DNA of 64,000 bases. Origin: Actinomadura spongiicola (GTDB lineage Bacteria > Actinomycetota > Actinomycetes > Streptosporangiales > Streptosporangiaceae). The position numbers were made by a program, and so were the translations under genes. Every line of letters begins with the position of its first letter. Positions within the stretch are counted from its first letter, which is position 1. Location: assembly GCF_003432485.1 (NCBI RefSeq), contig NZ_QVNQ01000009.1, forward strand, positions 248,001 to 312,000. The letters run 5' to 3'. Below are positions 26,393 to 34,313 of the stretch, piece by piece. The notes beneath the pieces are model-generated. The model was not told where the DNA came from. It saw only the letters and a program-made list of their open reading frames with translations, and did no database searches.

Positions 26393-27138
26393 TCGAGCTC
26401 GCTCTCGTCTGCAGCGTCCGTTCCGGCGGCGCTGAGGGGCGGCCCGCCGAAGTAGAGCCGGTGCAGGCGCTCATCGTCGCCTCGCAGCTCCTCGCACGGG
26501 CCGGAGAAGACCACGCCGCCCTTGCGCAGGACGTAGGCGTGGGTTCCGACATCGAGGGCCAGGTTCGCGAACTGCTCGATCAGCAGCACCGCGATGCCCA
26601 TGCCCGCCAGTTCCCCGACGGTCGACATCAGCCGGCGCACCACCAGCGGGGCGAGTCCGAGGGACATCTCGTCGATCAGGACGACCTTCGGCGCCGAGAC
26701 CAGCGCCCGGCCGAGCACGAGCATCTGCTGCTCGCCGCCCGACAGGTACCCGGCCTGGAGGGTGCGCCGCTTCTCCAACTCGGGGAAGAGCTTGTAGACC
26801 GTCGCGATGTCCCCGTCGGCCGACTGGGAGACGATGAGGTTCTGCTCGACGGTGAGCGTCCGGAACGTGGTGCGGGCCTGTTCGACGTAGCCGAGGCCCG
26901 CTCGGGCGCGCTTGTAGGGCTGGAGCTTCTCGATGGCGGTGCCGTCCAGCCGGATCGTGCCGGACTTGACGGGGGCGAGGCCGGCGATGCCGTCCATCAG
27001 CGTCGTCTTCCCGGCGCCGTTCGCGCCGAGGACGACGGTGACGGCGCCCGGGGCGGCCTCCAGGGAGACATCGTGGACGACCGGGACCTCGGCCCGGTTC
27101 ACGGCGACGCCCTCCAGCGCGAGGGCCGGCGCGGTCAT
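26389..27138 (-). CDS. livF: Branched-chain amino acid-type ABC ATPase (LivF-like)
   Basis: A 249-residue ATPase with Walker A GANGAGKTT, signature YLSGGEQQML and Walker B VVLIDEMSLG (Met in place of Pro after the Glu). The Q-loop and LLIEQF segment are typical of LivF. It should pair with the ATPase half of the fused protein, whose own signature is atypical, giving one canonical and one degenerate site. ATGA overlaps bind it to both neighbours. Confidence 0.91.
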   Translation of the reverse strand: MTAPALALEGVAVNRAEVPVVHDVSLEAAPGAVTVVLGANGAGKTTLMDGIAGLAPVKSGTIRLDGTAIEKLQPYKRARAGLGYVEQARTTFRTLTVEQNLIVSQSADGDIATVYKLFPELEKRRTLQAGYLSGGEQQMLVLGRALVSAPKVVLIDEMSLGLAPLVVRRLMSTVGELAGMGIAVLLIEQFANLALDVGTHAYVLRKGGVVFSGPCEELRGDDERLHRLYFGGPPLSAAGTDAADESELE

Positions 27139-28085
27139 CGTTCGCCGTCCGTCCCGAACGCGGCGCGGAGCGCGGCGGCCGCCTTGGCCTGGGCCTTCCG
27201 GCCGGCCGACAGCTCGGTGGCCAGCGGCCCGAAGAACGCGTGGATGATGCCGTCGTAGCGGACGAGCTCGGTGTCGACGCCCGCCTCCTTCAGCCGCGCG
27301 GCGTACTCCTCGCCCTCGTCGCGGAGCACGTCGTACTCCGCGCCGAGGACCAGGGCCGGGGCGACGCCCGACAGGTCGTCGGACCGCAGCGGCAGCAGGT
27401 AGGGGTCGTCGAGGTCGGCGGGGCTCTTCGGGTAGGTGGTGAAGAACCAGTCCATGCTCGACTTGGAGAGGAAGTAGCCCTCCGAGTAAAGGCTGTAGGA
27501 GGGGCGGCCGTCGTCCGGGTGGCCGAGGACGGGCGACACCAGGACCTGGAGCGCGATCCGCGGGCCGCCGAGGTCGCGGGCCTTCAGCGCGGCGACGGCC
27601 GCGAGGTTGCCGCCCGCGCTCTCCCCGCCGACGGCGATCCGGGCGGGGTCGGCGCCGATCTCCGCGCCGTGTGCGGCGACCCAGGAGACGGCGGCGTAGG
27701 CGTCGTCGGCCGCGGCCGGGAAGGGGTTCTCGGGAGCGAGCCGGTAGTCGACGGAGATGACGACCGTGTCGGCCGCGGCGCAGACGGCGCGACACGAGTA
27801 CTCGTTCTCGTCGAGGCCGCCGACCGTCCAGCCGCCGCCGTGGAACCAGACGAACGCGGGGAACGGGCCCTCGCCCTCCGGTGTGTAGACGCGGACGGGC
27901 AGCTCCCCGGCGGGGCCGGGGATGGTGGTGTCGGCGACGGAGCCGACCTCCGGCAGGTCGTCGGGCATGACGAACATCTGCTTGAAGCCCTCGCGTATCG
28001 CGATGACGTCGAGCGGCCCCGACGCGTTCGGGTCCTCGGCGGGGGTGCGGTCGATGATCCGCTGCGCCTCGGGATCCAGGGGCAT
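27135..28085 (-). CDS. Alpha/beta hydrolase, hormone-sensitive-lipase family
   Basis: A 316-residue esterase of the HSL group. It has the oxyanion HGGGW motif near residue 80, nucleophile GESAGG, Asp in AEYDVLRDEG and His in IIHAFF. There is no signal peptide, so it hydrolyses an imported ester in the cytoplasm. It is the first gene of the seven-gene leftward operon (hydrolase, livF, livMG, livK, livH, dehydrogenase, AKR). A shared regulatory element lies 65 bp upstream. Confidence 0.9.
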   Translation of the reverse strand: MPLDPEAQRIIDRTPAEDPNASGPLDVIAIREGFKQMFVMPDDLPEVGSVADTTIPGPAGELPVRVYTPEGEGPFPAFVWFHGGGWTVGGLDENEYSCRAVCAAADTVVISVDYRLAPENPFPAAADDAYAAVSWVAAHGAEIGADPARIAVGGESAGGNLAAVAALKARDLGGPRIALQVLVSPVLGHPDDGRPSYSLYSEGYFLSKSSMDWFFTTYPKSPADLDDPYLLPLRSDDLSGVAPALVLGAEYDVLRDEGEEYAARLKEAGVDTELVRYDGIIHAFFGPLATELSAGRKAQAKAAAALRAAFGTDGER

Positions 28086-28149
28086 CGTTTACCTCCGAAG
28101 GCCCGGTGTGTCCGGGACCGCGGGCGGAACCCGCAGGTCGGACACTCCA

Positions 28150-28164
28150 AAATCGTATCTGATT
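28150..28164. promoter_or_regulatory. Putative GntR-regulator site 1
   Basis: AAATCGTATCTGATT holds the shared element (ATACGATTT on the minus strand) and an imperfect palindrome AATC...GATT. It lies between the divergent esterase and amidohydrolase genes. Confidence 0.55.
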
Positions 28165-28215
28165 CCGTGTACGTTAATTGCAGCTTGTCGATGGTGTCCA
28201 GAGTTGGAGCACGAT

Positions 28216-29601
28216 ATGCCGGATGAATCCGTACCCGCCGACCTCGTCCTGACGGGTGGACGGGTCCACACGGTCGACGCGAGGGATCGTGTCGCCGAGG
28301 CGGTCGCCGTACGCGGTGGCAGGATCGCCCGCGTCGGCGGGGCCGAGGAGATAGCGCCCCTGGTGGGAGCGGGTACGCGGGTCGTTCGGCTGGACGGGCG
28401 GTCCGTCCTGCCCGGCATCAACGACTCGCACCTGCACGGTATGTGGCTCGGCTCGATGTGGCCAAACCTGCTGATGGATCAGTTGGCCGGTTCCGGCGGC
28501 CACACGCACGAGCCCCCCGCCGCGCCGACCCGGCTGGAGACCTCCGAGGACCGCCGCCGGGCCCTGCTGCGCACCGCGGACCTGCTCGCCTCGTTCGGGA
28601 TCACCAGTTACACCGAGCCCGGTCTCGGGCCCGGTGAGGACGACGGCGCCACCGGCTGCTTCGGCTCCGCCGCGCTGTGGGACTACGCCGAACTCGCCGC
28701 GGAGGGCCGGCTCAAGGCCCGGGTCACCGCCCTGCTGCTGTTCGGGGAGCTGGACGGACGCAGCTCGGCGAAGGACCTGCTGGCCGGGCTGCGCGACTTC
28801 GTCCCGCCCGCGGACGTCCCCGGCCGGTTCCGGGTCGCGGGCGTGAAGATCTTCGCCGACGGCATCCCGCCGATGCGGAACGCCTGGACGGACCGTCCCT
28901 ACACCGACGGGTCCCACGGCGCGTTGCTGGTCGACGGCGACACCGACGCCGAGCGCGAGCGGGCCCTGCGCACGATGATCGACGCGGCGCACGACGCCGG
29001 GCACCAGATCGGCGTGCACGCGACCGGCGACGCCACGACCCGGGTGGTGGCGGACGCGTTCGCGGCGGCGCTCGCCCGGGACGAGCGGGACGCGCGGCAC
29101 TACGTCATCCACGGGGACCTCCTCTCGCCGCGGACGCTGACCGTCCTCGCCGCCGCCCGTATCGGGGTGAACACGCAGGCCGGGATCCCGGTCGCGACCG
29201 AGCCGATGCTCGTGGACGCCCTCGGCGAGGACGCCCTGCGGGACGCGTGGCCGACCCGCGACGCCCTCGACGCGGGCGTGCCGCTGTGCCTGAGCTCGGA
29301 CGCCCCGGTGCTGACCCCGGACTGGCGGGCCGGGGTGGCGGCCGCGGTGACCCGGCGCGGCCTCGACGGCTCGGTTCGCGGGGCGGCGCAGCGGCTCGCG
29401 GTCGCCGAGGCCCTGCGCGCGTACACGATCACCCCCGCGTGGCAGGACGGCGCCGAGAAGGAGAAGGGCTCCGTCGAGCCGGGCAAGGTCGCCGACCTGT
29501 GCGTGCTGGACGGCGCCTTGGACGACGTGGAGCCGGAGGCCCTGCCGTCGGTGCCGGTCCGGATGACCGTCCTGGACGGCGAGGTCGTGTACGAGCTCTG
29601 A
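28216..29601 (+). CDS. YtcJ-like amidohydrolase (metallo-dependent amidase)
   Basis: A 461-residue cyclic-amidohydrolase-superfamily enzyme. The N-terminal beta-sandwich (ADLVLTGGRVHTVDARD) is followed by the metal motif SHLHG near residue 80. Later ligand candidates are HATGD, IHGD and SSDAPV. The ATG at 28216 has GGAG upstream and gives the normal family N-terminus; the frame stays open further left. It should cleave an amide or carbamate of the cluster's substrate. It is divergent from the importer operon across GntR site 1. Confidence 0.87.
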   Translation: MPDESVPADLVLTGGRVHTVDARDRVAEAVAVRGGRIARVGGAEEIAPLVGAGTRVVRLDGRSVLPGINDSHLHGMWLGSMWPNLLMDQLAGSGGHTHEPPAAPTRLETSEDRRRALLRTADLLASFGITSYTEPGLGPGEDDGATGCFGSAALWDYAELAAEGRLKARVTALLLFGELDGRSSAKDLLAGLRDFVPPADVPGRFRVAGVKIFADGIPPMRNAWTDRPYTDGSHGALLVDGDTDAERERALRTMIDAAHDAGHQIGVHATGDATTRVVADAFAAALARDERDARHYVIHGDLLSPRTLTVLAAARIGVNTQAGIPVATEPMLVDALGEDALRDAWPTRDALDAGVPLCLSSDAPVLTPDWRAGVAAAVTRRGLDGSVRGAAQRLAVAEALRAYTITPAWQDGAEKEKGSVEPGKVADLCVLDGALDDVEPEALPSVPVRMTVLDGEVVYEL

Positions 29602-29609
29602 ATGCGCCG

Positions 29610-29646
29610 GAGCCGCCGGGCCCCGCGGGTGGGGGCTCGGCGGCTC
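29610..29646. terminator. Bidirectional terminator hairpin
   Basis: GAGCCGCCGGGCCCC pairs with GGGGCTCGGCGGCTC (one wobble) around a 7-nt loop, between the convergent amidohydrolase and AKR genes. Confidence 0.65.
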
Positions 29647-29655
29647 GGCGGTGCG

Positions 29656-30669
29656 TCACCGGCAGGGGGCGGTGTCCTTGGGAGCCGTGGGCGCGTCGGT
29701 CCCCCAGGAGGCCGCCGGGTCCACGACGCCCTCGTCGAGCCACAGCCCGGCCACGGCCTCGCGCAGTTCGTCACCGCGGCGGGCGCACAGCCCGAGCGCG
29801 GCCAGATTGTCCTCGAACTGGCCGATCCGGCTGACGCCGACCAGGACGTTCGACACCGCCGGATAGGCGAGGGTGAAGGCGATCGCGAGCTGCGCGGGCG
29901 TGACGCCGAACCCGTCGGCGATCCGCCGGATCTCGGGGAGCGCGGCGCGGATCCGGTCACGGATGCCCCCGGGGTCGGCGCCGATCTTCCGCTGGGGGTC
30001 GAGCTTGCCGGCGAGGATGCCGCCCTCCAGGACGTCCGACGCCTGCAGAGCCAGCCCCTCCTCGGAGAACAGCCTGCCGTACAGGTCGCCCTCGGGAACC
30101 GACCGCCGGGCCAGGTTGTACTTCAACTGCGCGAACGTCGGCGGCACCAGGCCCTCGGCGGTCGCGAACCGGCAGGCGAACAGCACATCGCCCGCCGACC
30201 AGTTGTTGACGCCCCACGCCTTGAAGCGCCCGGCCCGCACGAGCTCCGACACGTCCCGCACCACGGCCTTCAGGTCGGGGCGTTCCATGAAGTCGCCGAC
30301 CACGACCATGTCCGCGTGGTCGGTGCCGATCCGTCCGAGCGACACCTTGATCTGCTCGGCGAACGAGGACGCCGGGTACTCCCACAACCAGAGCTTCCCG
30401 CACAGGAGGTAATCTTCGCGAGCGATTCCGGCATCACGGACGGCCTGGCCGAACAACACATCGGTAACGGCGTTTTCGGCATGGGGGCCGAAGTTGTAGT
30501 GCGCCACATCGAACATGTCGACACCGCGGTCGACCGCCAGCCGGACGAGCTCGGCCGCGTCGTCACGGTCCATCCGGTCCCACGTGTTCCATGAACCGAG
30601 CGATAGCAGCGGGACCTCGGGACCGTGCACGCCGAGCCGCCGCCGGGGTACGCGCTCTGCGAACTCCAT
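29656..30669 (-). CDS. Aldo/keto reductase family protein, second copy, lacking the tetrad His
   Basis: A 337-residue AKR paralogous to the one at 20290-21267; both contain SLGSW.T.DRMD near the N-terminus, WGVNNWSA and LQASDVLEGGILAGK. Asp/Tyr are in MFDVAHYNFG and Lys in CGKLWL. The His position reads ADMVVVGD, the same Gly substitution as in its paralogue. A monocistronic gene divergent from the methyltransferase-like gene, with GntR site 2 between them. Confidence 0.85.
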   Translation of the reverse strand: MEFAERVPRRRLGVHGPEVPLLSLGSWNTWDRMDRDDAAELVRLAVDRGVDMFDVAHYNFGPHAENAVTDVLFGQAVRDAGIAREDYLLCGKLWLWEYPASSFAEQIKVSLGRIGTDHADMVVVGDFMERPDLKAVVRDVSELVRAGRFKAWGVNNWSAGDVLFACRFATAEGLVPPTFAQLKYNLARRSVPEGDLYGRLFSEEGLALQASDVLEGGILAGKLDPQRKIGADPGGIRDRIRAALPEIRRIADGFGVTPAQLAIAFTLAYPAVSNVLVGVSRIGQFEDNLAALGLCARRGDELREAVAGLWLDEGVVDPAASWGTDAPTAPKDTAPCR

Positions 30670-30727
30670 CGTGACCTCCGATGAGAGGGGTGGTCGGCCC
30701 CGGGAGGACCCCTGGCCGTCTCAGCAT

Positions 30728-30742
30728 AGATCGTATAGCATC
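30728..30742. promoter_or_regulatory. Putative GntR-regulator site 2
   Basis: AGATCGTATAGCATC (ATACGATCT on the minus strand) matches the shared element with one substitution. It lies between the divergent AKR and methyltransferase-like genes. Confidence 0.5.
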
Positions 30743-30774
30743 CTGCATATTCTTACCGCGAAGGAGACATTTTC

Positions 30775-31767
30775 ATGTCGCATCCCTCCCCGGGCGCCGA
30801 CCCCTCCAGCATCCTCGGCGTCGCCACCGGCTACATGGCCGCCAAGCAGCTGTTCGCGGCGAGTGAGACCGGCGTGTTCGCCGCGCTCGCGGACGGACCC
30901 GCGACGGCGACCGAGATCGCCGGACGGGCCGGGCTGCCCCAGCGCACCGCCCGCATCCTCGCCGACACCATGGCCGCCCTCGGCCTGCTGACCCGCGAGG
31001 ACGGCCGCTACGCCAACACCCCGGCCACCGCCGCCTACCTCGCCGGGGACGCCGGCGGCATCGACCTGCGGCCGTTCCTGGCGTTCCTCGACGCCATCAG
31101 CTACCCCCACTGGCTCGGGTTCGCCGCCACCACGCGCAGCGACAAGCCCCAGCAGCTCGACATGGCCGGCGAGCGGATGCAGACGTTCATGACCGGCGTG
31201 ATGACCTACAACGCGCTGCACGCCCGGATGCTCGCGGAGAACTTCGACTTCACCTCCCACTCCCGCATTCTGGACTTCGGCGGCCTGTCCGGCTCGTTCC
31301 TCATCGAGGCGCTGAAGGCCGCCGACAAGGCGCACGGTACCTTCCTCGGCCCCGCCGACTTCACCGGCTTCGCCACCACCGCCTTCGAGGAGGCGGGCCT
31401 CGGCGAGCGCACCGCGGTCGTCGAAGCCGACCCGCTCACCGGCGAACTGCCGGACGGGTTCGACTGCGTGCTGATGGAACACGTCGTGCACCGCTTCGAC
31501 GCCGAGCAGAACAAGACCCTCATCGAGCGGGCCCGCCAGGCCGCCGCGCCCGGCGCCAAGCTCGTCCTGCTCGACTTCTTCCTCGACGAGGACCCGGAGC
31601 AGCGCCTCATCGACGCCCTCCACGCCGGTGAGTACCTGGTCATCGACGGCACCGTCGTCTACCCCGAGGCCGAGGTCCGCGGCTGGCTGACCGACGCGGG
31701 CTGGGAGCCGGTCGAGACCCGCGCCCTGCCCGGCAGCCCGCGCATCATCATCGCGGAAGCCCGGTGA
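30775..31767 (+). CDS. O-methyltransferase-family protein with degenerate SAM-binding motifs
   Basis: A 330-residue protein with the winged-helix dimerisation domain of family-2 O-methyltransferases (residues about 15-100) and a Rossmann-like C-terminal domain. The SAM motif I, usually DxGGGxG, reads DFGGLSG. The acidic residue that binds the SAM ribose (usually LxDLP) is replaced in FLGPADF. The HVVHRFD segment in the position of the catalytic His motif is retained. It may methylate a phenolic hydroxyl, or be a methyltransferase fold reused for another reaction. It is coupled to the following SDR by GTGA. Confidence 0.8.
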   Translation: MSHPSPGADPSSILGVATGYMAAKQLFAASETGVFAALADGPATATEIAGRAGLPQRTARILADTMAALGLLTREDGRYANTPATAAYLAGDAGGIDLRPFLAFLDAISYPHWLGFAATTRSDKPQQLDMAGERMQTFMTGVMTYNALHARMLAENFDFTSHSRILDFGGLSGSFLIEALKAADKAHGTFLGPADFTGFATTAFEEAGLGERTAVVEADPLTGELPDGFDCVLMEHVVHRFDAEQNKTLIERARQAAAPGAKLVLLDFFLDEDPEQRLIDALHAGEYLVIDGTVVYPEAEVRGWLTDAGWEPVETRALPGSPRIIIAEAR

Positions 31768-32513
31768 GCGGCCGGGTGAACGACGGCAGGGTCGTCCTCG
31801 TCACCGGCGGCGCCAGCGGCATCGGCCGCGCCATCGCCGCCGCGTTCGCGGCCGCGGGCGACCGTGTCGTCATCGCCGACCGGGACGCCGAGAACGCCGC
31901 CAAGGTCGCCAAGGAGATCGACGCCGACTCCGTCACCATGGACATCACCGACGTGGACTCGGTCACCACCGGAGTCGCCCACGTCGCCGAGACCGTCGGT
32001 CCCGTCGAGATCCTCGTCAACAACGCGGGCCTCGTCGCCGGCGGCGGCCCCCTGGCGTCCCTGCCGATGGAGATCTTCGACACGGTCGTCGCCGTCAACC
32101 TGCGCGGCACCTTCACCGTCACCCAGGCGGTCGCCACCCAGATGATCGAACGCGGCACCAAGGGCCGCATCGTCAACATCAGCTCCATCGGAGCGCGCCA
32201 GCCCACCGCCGGCCTCGGCCACTACGAGGCCACCAAGGCGGCCGTGGACGCCCTCACCCGCACCGCCGCGCTCGAACTCGCGGGCAACGGCATCCGGGTC
32301 AACGGCGTCGCGCCCGGCCCCGTCCACACCCCGATGACGGCCGGGCTCATGGACGTCCCCGAGGCCCGCGCGGCCTGGGAGTCCCGCATCCCGCTGAGCA
32401 AGATCGCCACCACGGACGACATCGCCCCGCTGGTGCTGTTCCTCGCCTCCGACCAGGCGAACCACATCACCGGCGCCATCATCCAGGTGGACGGCGGCCA
32501 ACTGCTCACGTGA
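31764..32513 (+). CDS. Short-chain dehydrogenase/reductase (FabG-like SDR)
   Basis: A 249-residue SDR with TGGASGIG, NNAGLV, a Ser in NISSIGA and YxxxK in HYEATKAA. Start is the GTG overlapping the methyltransferase-like stop, so the two act in one operon. It is probably an oxidoreductase for a hydroxyl or keto group of the aromatic substrate's side chain. Confidence 0.88.
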   Translation: MSGRVNDGRVVLVTGGASGIGRAIAAAFAAAGDRVVIADRDAENAAKVAKEIDADSVTMDITDVDSVTTGVAHVAETVGPVEILVNNAGLVAGGGPLASLPMEIFDTVVAVNLRGTFTVTQAVATQMIERGTKGRIVNISSIGARQPTAGLGHYEATKAAVDALTRTAALELAGNGIRVNGVAPGPVHTPMTAGLMDVPEARAAWESRIPLSKIATTDDIAPLVLFLASDQANHITGAIIQVDGGQLLT

Positions 32514-32628
32514 CCTTCCAGGGGGCTGTCCACCCAGGTGGGCGACCCGCTGGAACCCCCGTGACCCGGGCTGGGGTCACCACCTCGGGGTCCGGGATGG
32601 GGGCTGAGCGGTGAGCGGGGGAAACAGA

Positions 32629-32662
32629 CGAACGCGCCGTCCCTTTCGGGGCGGCGCGTTCG
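32629..32662. terminator. Bidirectional terminator hairpin
   Basis: CGAACGCGCCGTCCC pairs with GGGGCGGCGCGTTCG (one G-T pair), then a T-rich stretch, between the convergent SDR and GntR genes. Confidence 0.75.
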
Positions 32663-32675
32663 GGGTTCTGGTCGT

Positions 32676-33350
32676 TTATTTGTGGGGGACGGCGCTGTGG
32701 AGGGCGTGGGCGGTGGCGTTCTTGTGGGCGCAGGCCACGCGCTCGATCTCGCCGGGGTCGGCGCCCTTGGCGATGAGGTCGAGGATTCCCTCGTGCTCGA
32801 CCACCGAACGGCGGGCGCGGCCGGGGACGTAGGTGAAGGTGGAGCGGCGCATGTGGTCCAGGCGCGTCCACTCCGCCTCCAGCAGGGCCCGCAGGTGCGC
32901 GTCGGGGCAGTGCTCGTAGATCGAGAAGTGGAACTCGCGGTTCAGCGCGGTGAACGCGGTCGGGTCGAACTCCTCCAGCGCCTCCACCATGCGGTCGTTG
33001 ATCTTGCGGGAGCGCTCCAGCTCCGCGGCCGTCATGAGCGGCGCGGAGATGGCGGTGGCGTAGCCTTCGAGCCGGGCGAGGATCTGCAGCGTGTGCTCCA
33101 CCTGCTCGGCCTCGAACACCGCGACGCGGGCGCCGACGTTGCGCACCACCTCGACGAGCCCGTCGGACTGCAGGCGGCGCAGCGCCTCGCGCAGGGGGAT
33201 GGTGCTGACCCCCGTCTCCTGGGCGAGCTGGTTGATGACCAGCCGGTAACCGGGCACGTAGGTGCCGTCAAGGATGCGCGAGCGGAGCAGGTCGTAGCAG
33301 AACTCGGCCTTGCTCTCCTTGACCTGCCCCTGCTTCTTCGCGGGACTCAC
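32676..33350 (-). CDS. GntR-family (FCD) transcriptional regulator
   Basis: A 224-residue regulator with a winged helix (residues about 10-75, INQLAQETGVSTIPLREALRRL) and an all-helical FCD ligand domain with Asp, Asn and His metal-ligand candidates (LNREFHFSIYEH, VVEHEGI). The GTG at 33350 is preferred because GAGGAG precedes it; the frame is open to 33434. It lies 52 bp downstream of the alpha/beta hydrolase gene on the same strand, so it is probably co-transcribed and controlled from the promoter carrying two ATACGATTT elements. It is the best candidate for the regulator of all four sites. Confidence 0.87.
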   Translation of the reverse strand: MSPAKKQGQVKESKAEFCYDLLRSRILDGTYVPGYRLVINQLAQETGVSTIPLREALRRLQSDGLVEVVRNVGARVAVFEAEQVEHTLQILARLEGYATAISAPLMTAAELERSRKINDRMVEALEEFDPTAFTALNREFHFSIYEHCPDAHLRALLEAEWTRLDHMRRSTFTYVPGRARRSVVEHEGILDLIAKGADPGEIERVACAHKNATAHALHSAVPHK

Positions 33351-33402
33351 CCGGTTCTCCTCATCGTCGCCCCGCACCCCCGGGTCGTGTTCGCCGGCCT
33401 GG

Positions 33403-34134
33403 TCACCGTGACAACGCGTGCACGACGGCGTCACGGAACCGTGCCCCGCCCAGCACCTCGTGATGAGCTCCGGGCACGGTGACCAGTTCGGCCTTGCCGA
33501 TCTCCTCGGCGAGGCCGCTGATTCCTCGTGTCAGCTCATCATTGTCGCCCACGACGAAGACCGGAAGGGTCTCGGCCTTCCAAGCACCGCCGGAGAAGGG
33601 AGTCGAGCGCAGCCCCTCGACGCACAGGGCGAGTCCGGGGGCGCGGTCACCGAAGTTCCCGATCATGCCGGCGATCATGCCGGTGAAGGGGTCGGCGGGC
33701 TCGGCACCGTCCCGGACGGCGGCGTGCAGCGCCTCGACGTCGACGGCGGAGAAGGGCTCGACGGGGCTCAGCCCACCGAGTACGGTGCGTTCCACCCGGC
33801 CGGGCGCCGCCGCGGGAAGCTCCCAGACGATCCTGGACCCGAGGGAGTACCCCGCGGCGTCGAAGGAGGAGATGCCGGCCCGGTCCAGGGCCGCGACGAG
33901 ATCGGTGGCGATGGCCGGCGCGGTGGCCTCCGCGGGCGTGGTGGGCGCCGGGCTCCGCCCGTGGCCGGGCAGGTCCGGGACCACGACGGTCCGGCCGGCC
34001 GCGGTGAGGGCCTCGGCGATGCCGGTGTCGACCCAGTCGGTCGTCCCGTCCGAGCAGAAGCCGTGTACGAGCAGCACGGGCGGCGCGTCCACCGGACTGG
34101 CGGACGTGAACGTGCGAACGGCGAGGTCGCGCAT
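33403..34134 (-). CDS. Alpha/beta hydrolase
   Basis: A 243-residue alpha/beta hydrolase. Oxyanion-hole LLVHGFCSDG, nucleophile GYSLGS and C-terminal His in PGAHHEV are visible. It resembles meta-cleavage product hydrolases and small esterases, with no signal peptide. It is divergent from the meta-cleavage operon and upstream of the GntR gene, and may cleave a C-C or ester bond in a ring-fission product. Confidence 0.86.
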   Translation of the reverse strand: MRDLAVRTFTSASPVDAPPVLLVHGFCSDGTTDWVDTGIAEALTAAGRTVVVPDLPGHGRSPAPTTPAEATAPAIATDLVAALDRAGISSFDAAGYSLGSRIVWELPAAAPGRVERTVLGGLSPVEPFSAVDVEALHAAVRDGAEPADPFTGMIAGMIGNFGDRAPGLALCVEGLRSTPFSGGAWKAETLPVFVVGDNDELTRGISGLAEEIGKAELVTVPGAHHEVLGGARFRDAVVHALSR

Positions 34135-34163
34135 CCGTCAAACACCTCCTAGAGGATTTCGCA

Positions 34164-34172
34164 TACGATTTG
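34164..34172. promoter_or_regulatory. Putative GntR-regulator site 3
   Basis: ATACGATTT, in the context TTCGCATACGATTTGC, 30 bp upstream of the alpha/beta hydrolase start on the divergent promoter. Confidence 0.5.
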
Positions 34173-34268
34173 CGATCATACTGCACGGGAACTTCGGCTC
34201 CCGCTCGGACGTGTTCGTCCGAGTTGGAACGATCAAAGAGGCACCCTCGTCATCGTGCATGACTTCAT

Positions 34269-34277
34269 ATACGATTT
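34269..34277. promoter_or_regulatory. Putative GntR-regulator site 4
   Basis: ATACGATTT, in the context TTCATATACGATTTCT, 37 bp upstream of the FAH-RraA gene. It is in the same orientation as site 3 and exactly 105 bp away, about ten helical turns. Confidence 0.55.
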
Positions 34278-34313
34278 CTCCGGAACCTCTTCCGTACCGT
34301 CAGGAGCTCCGCA

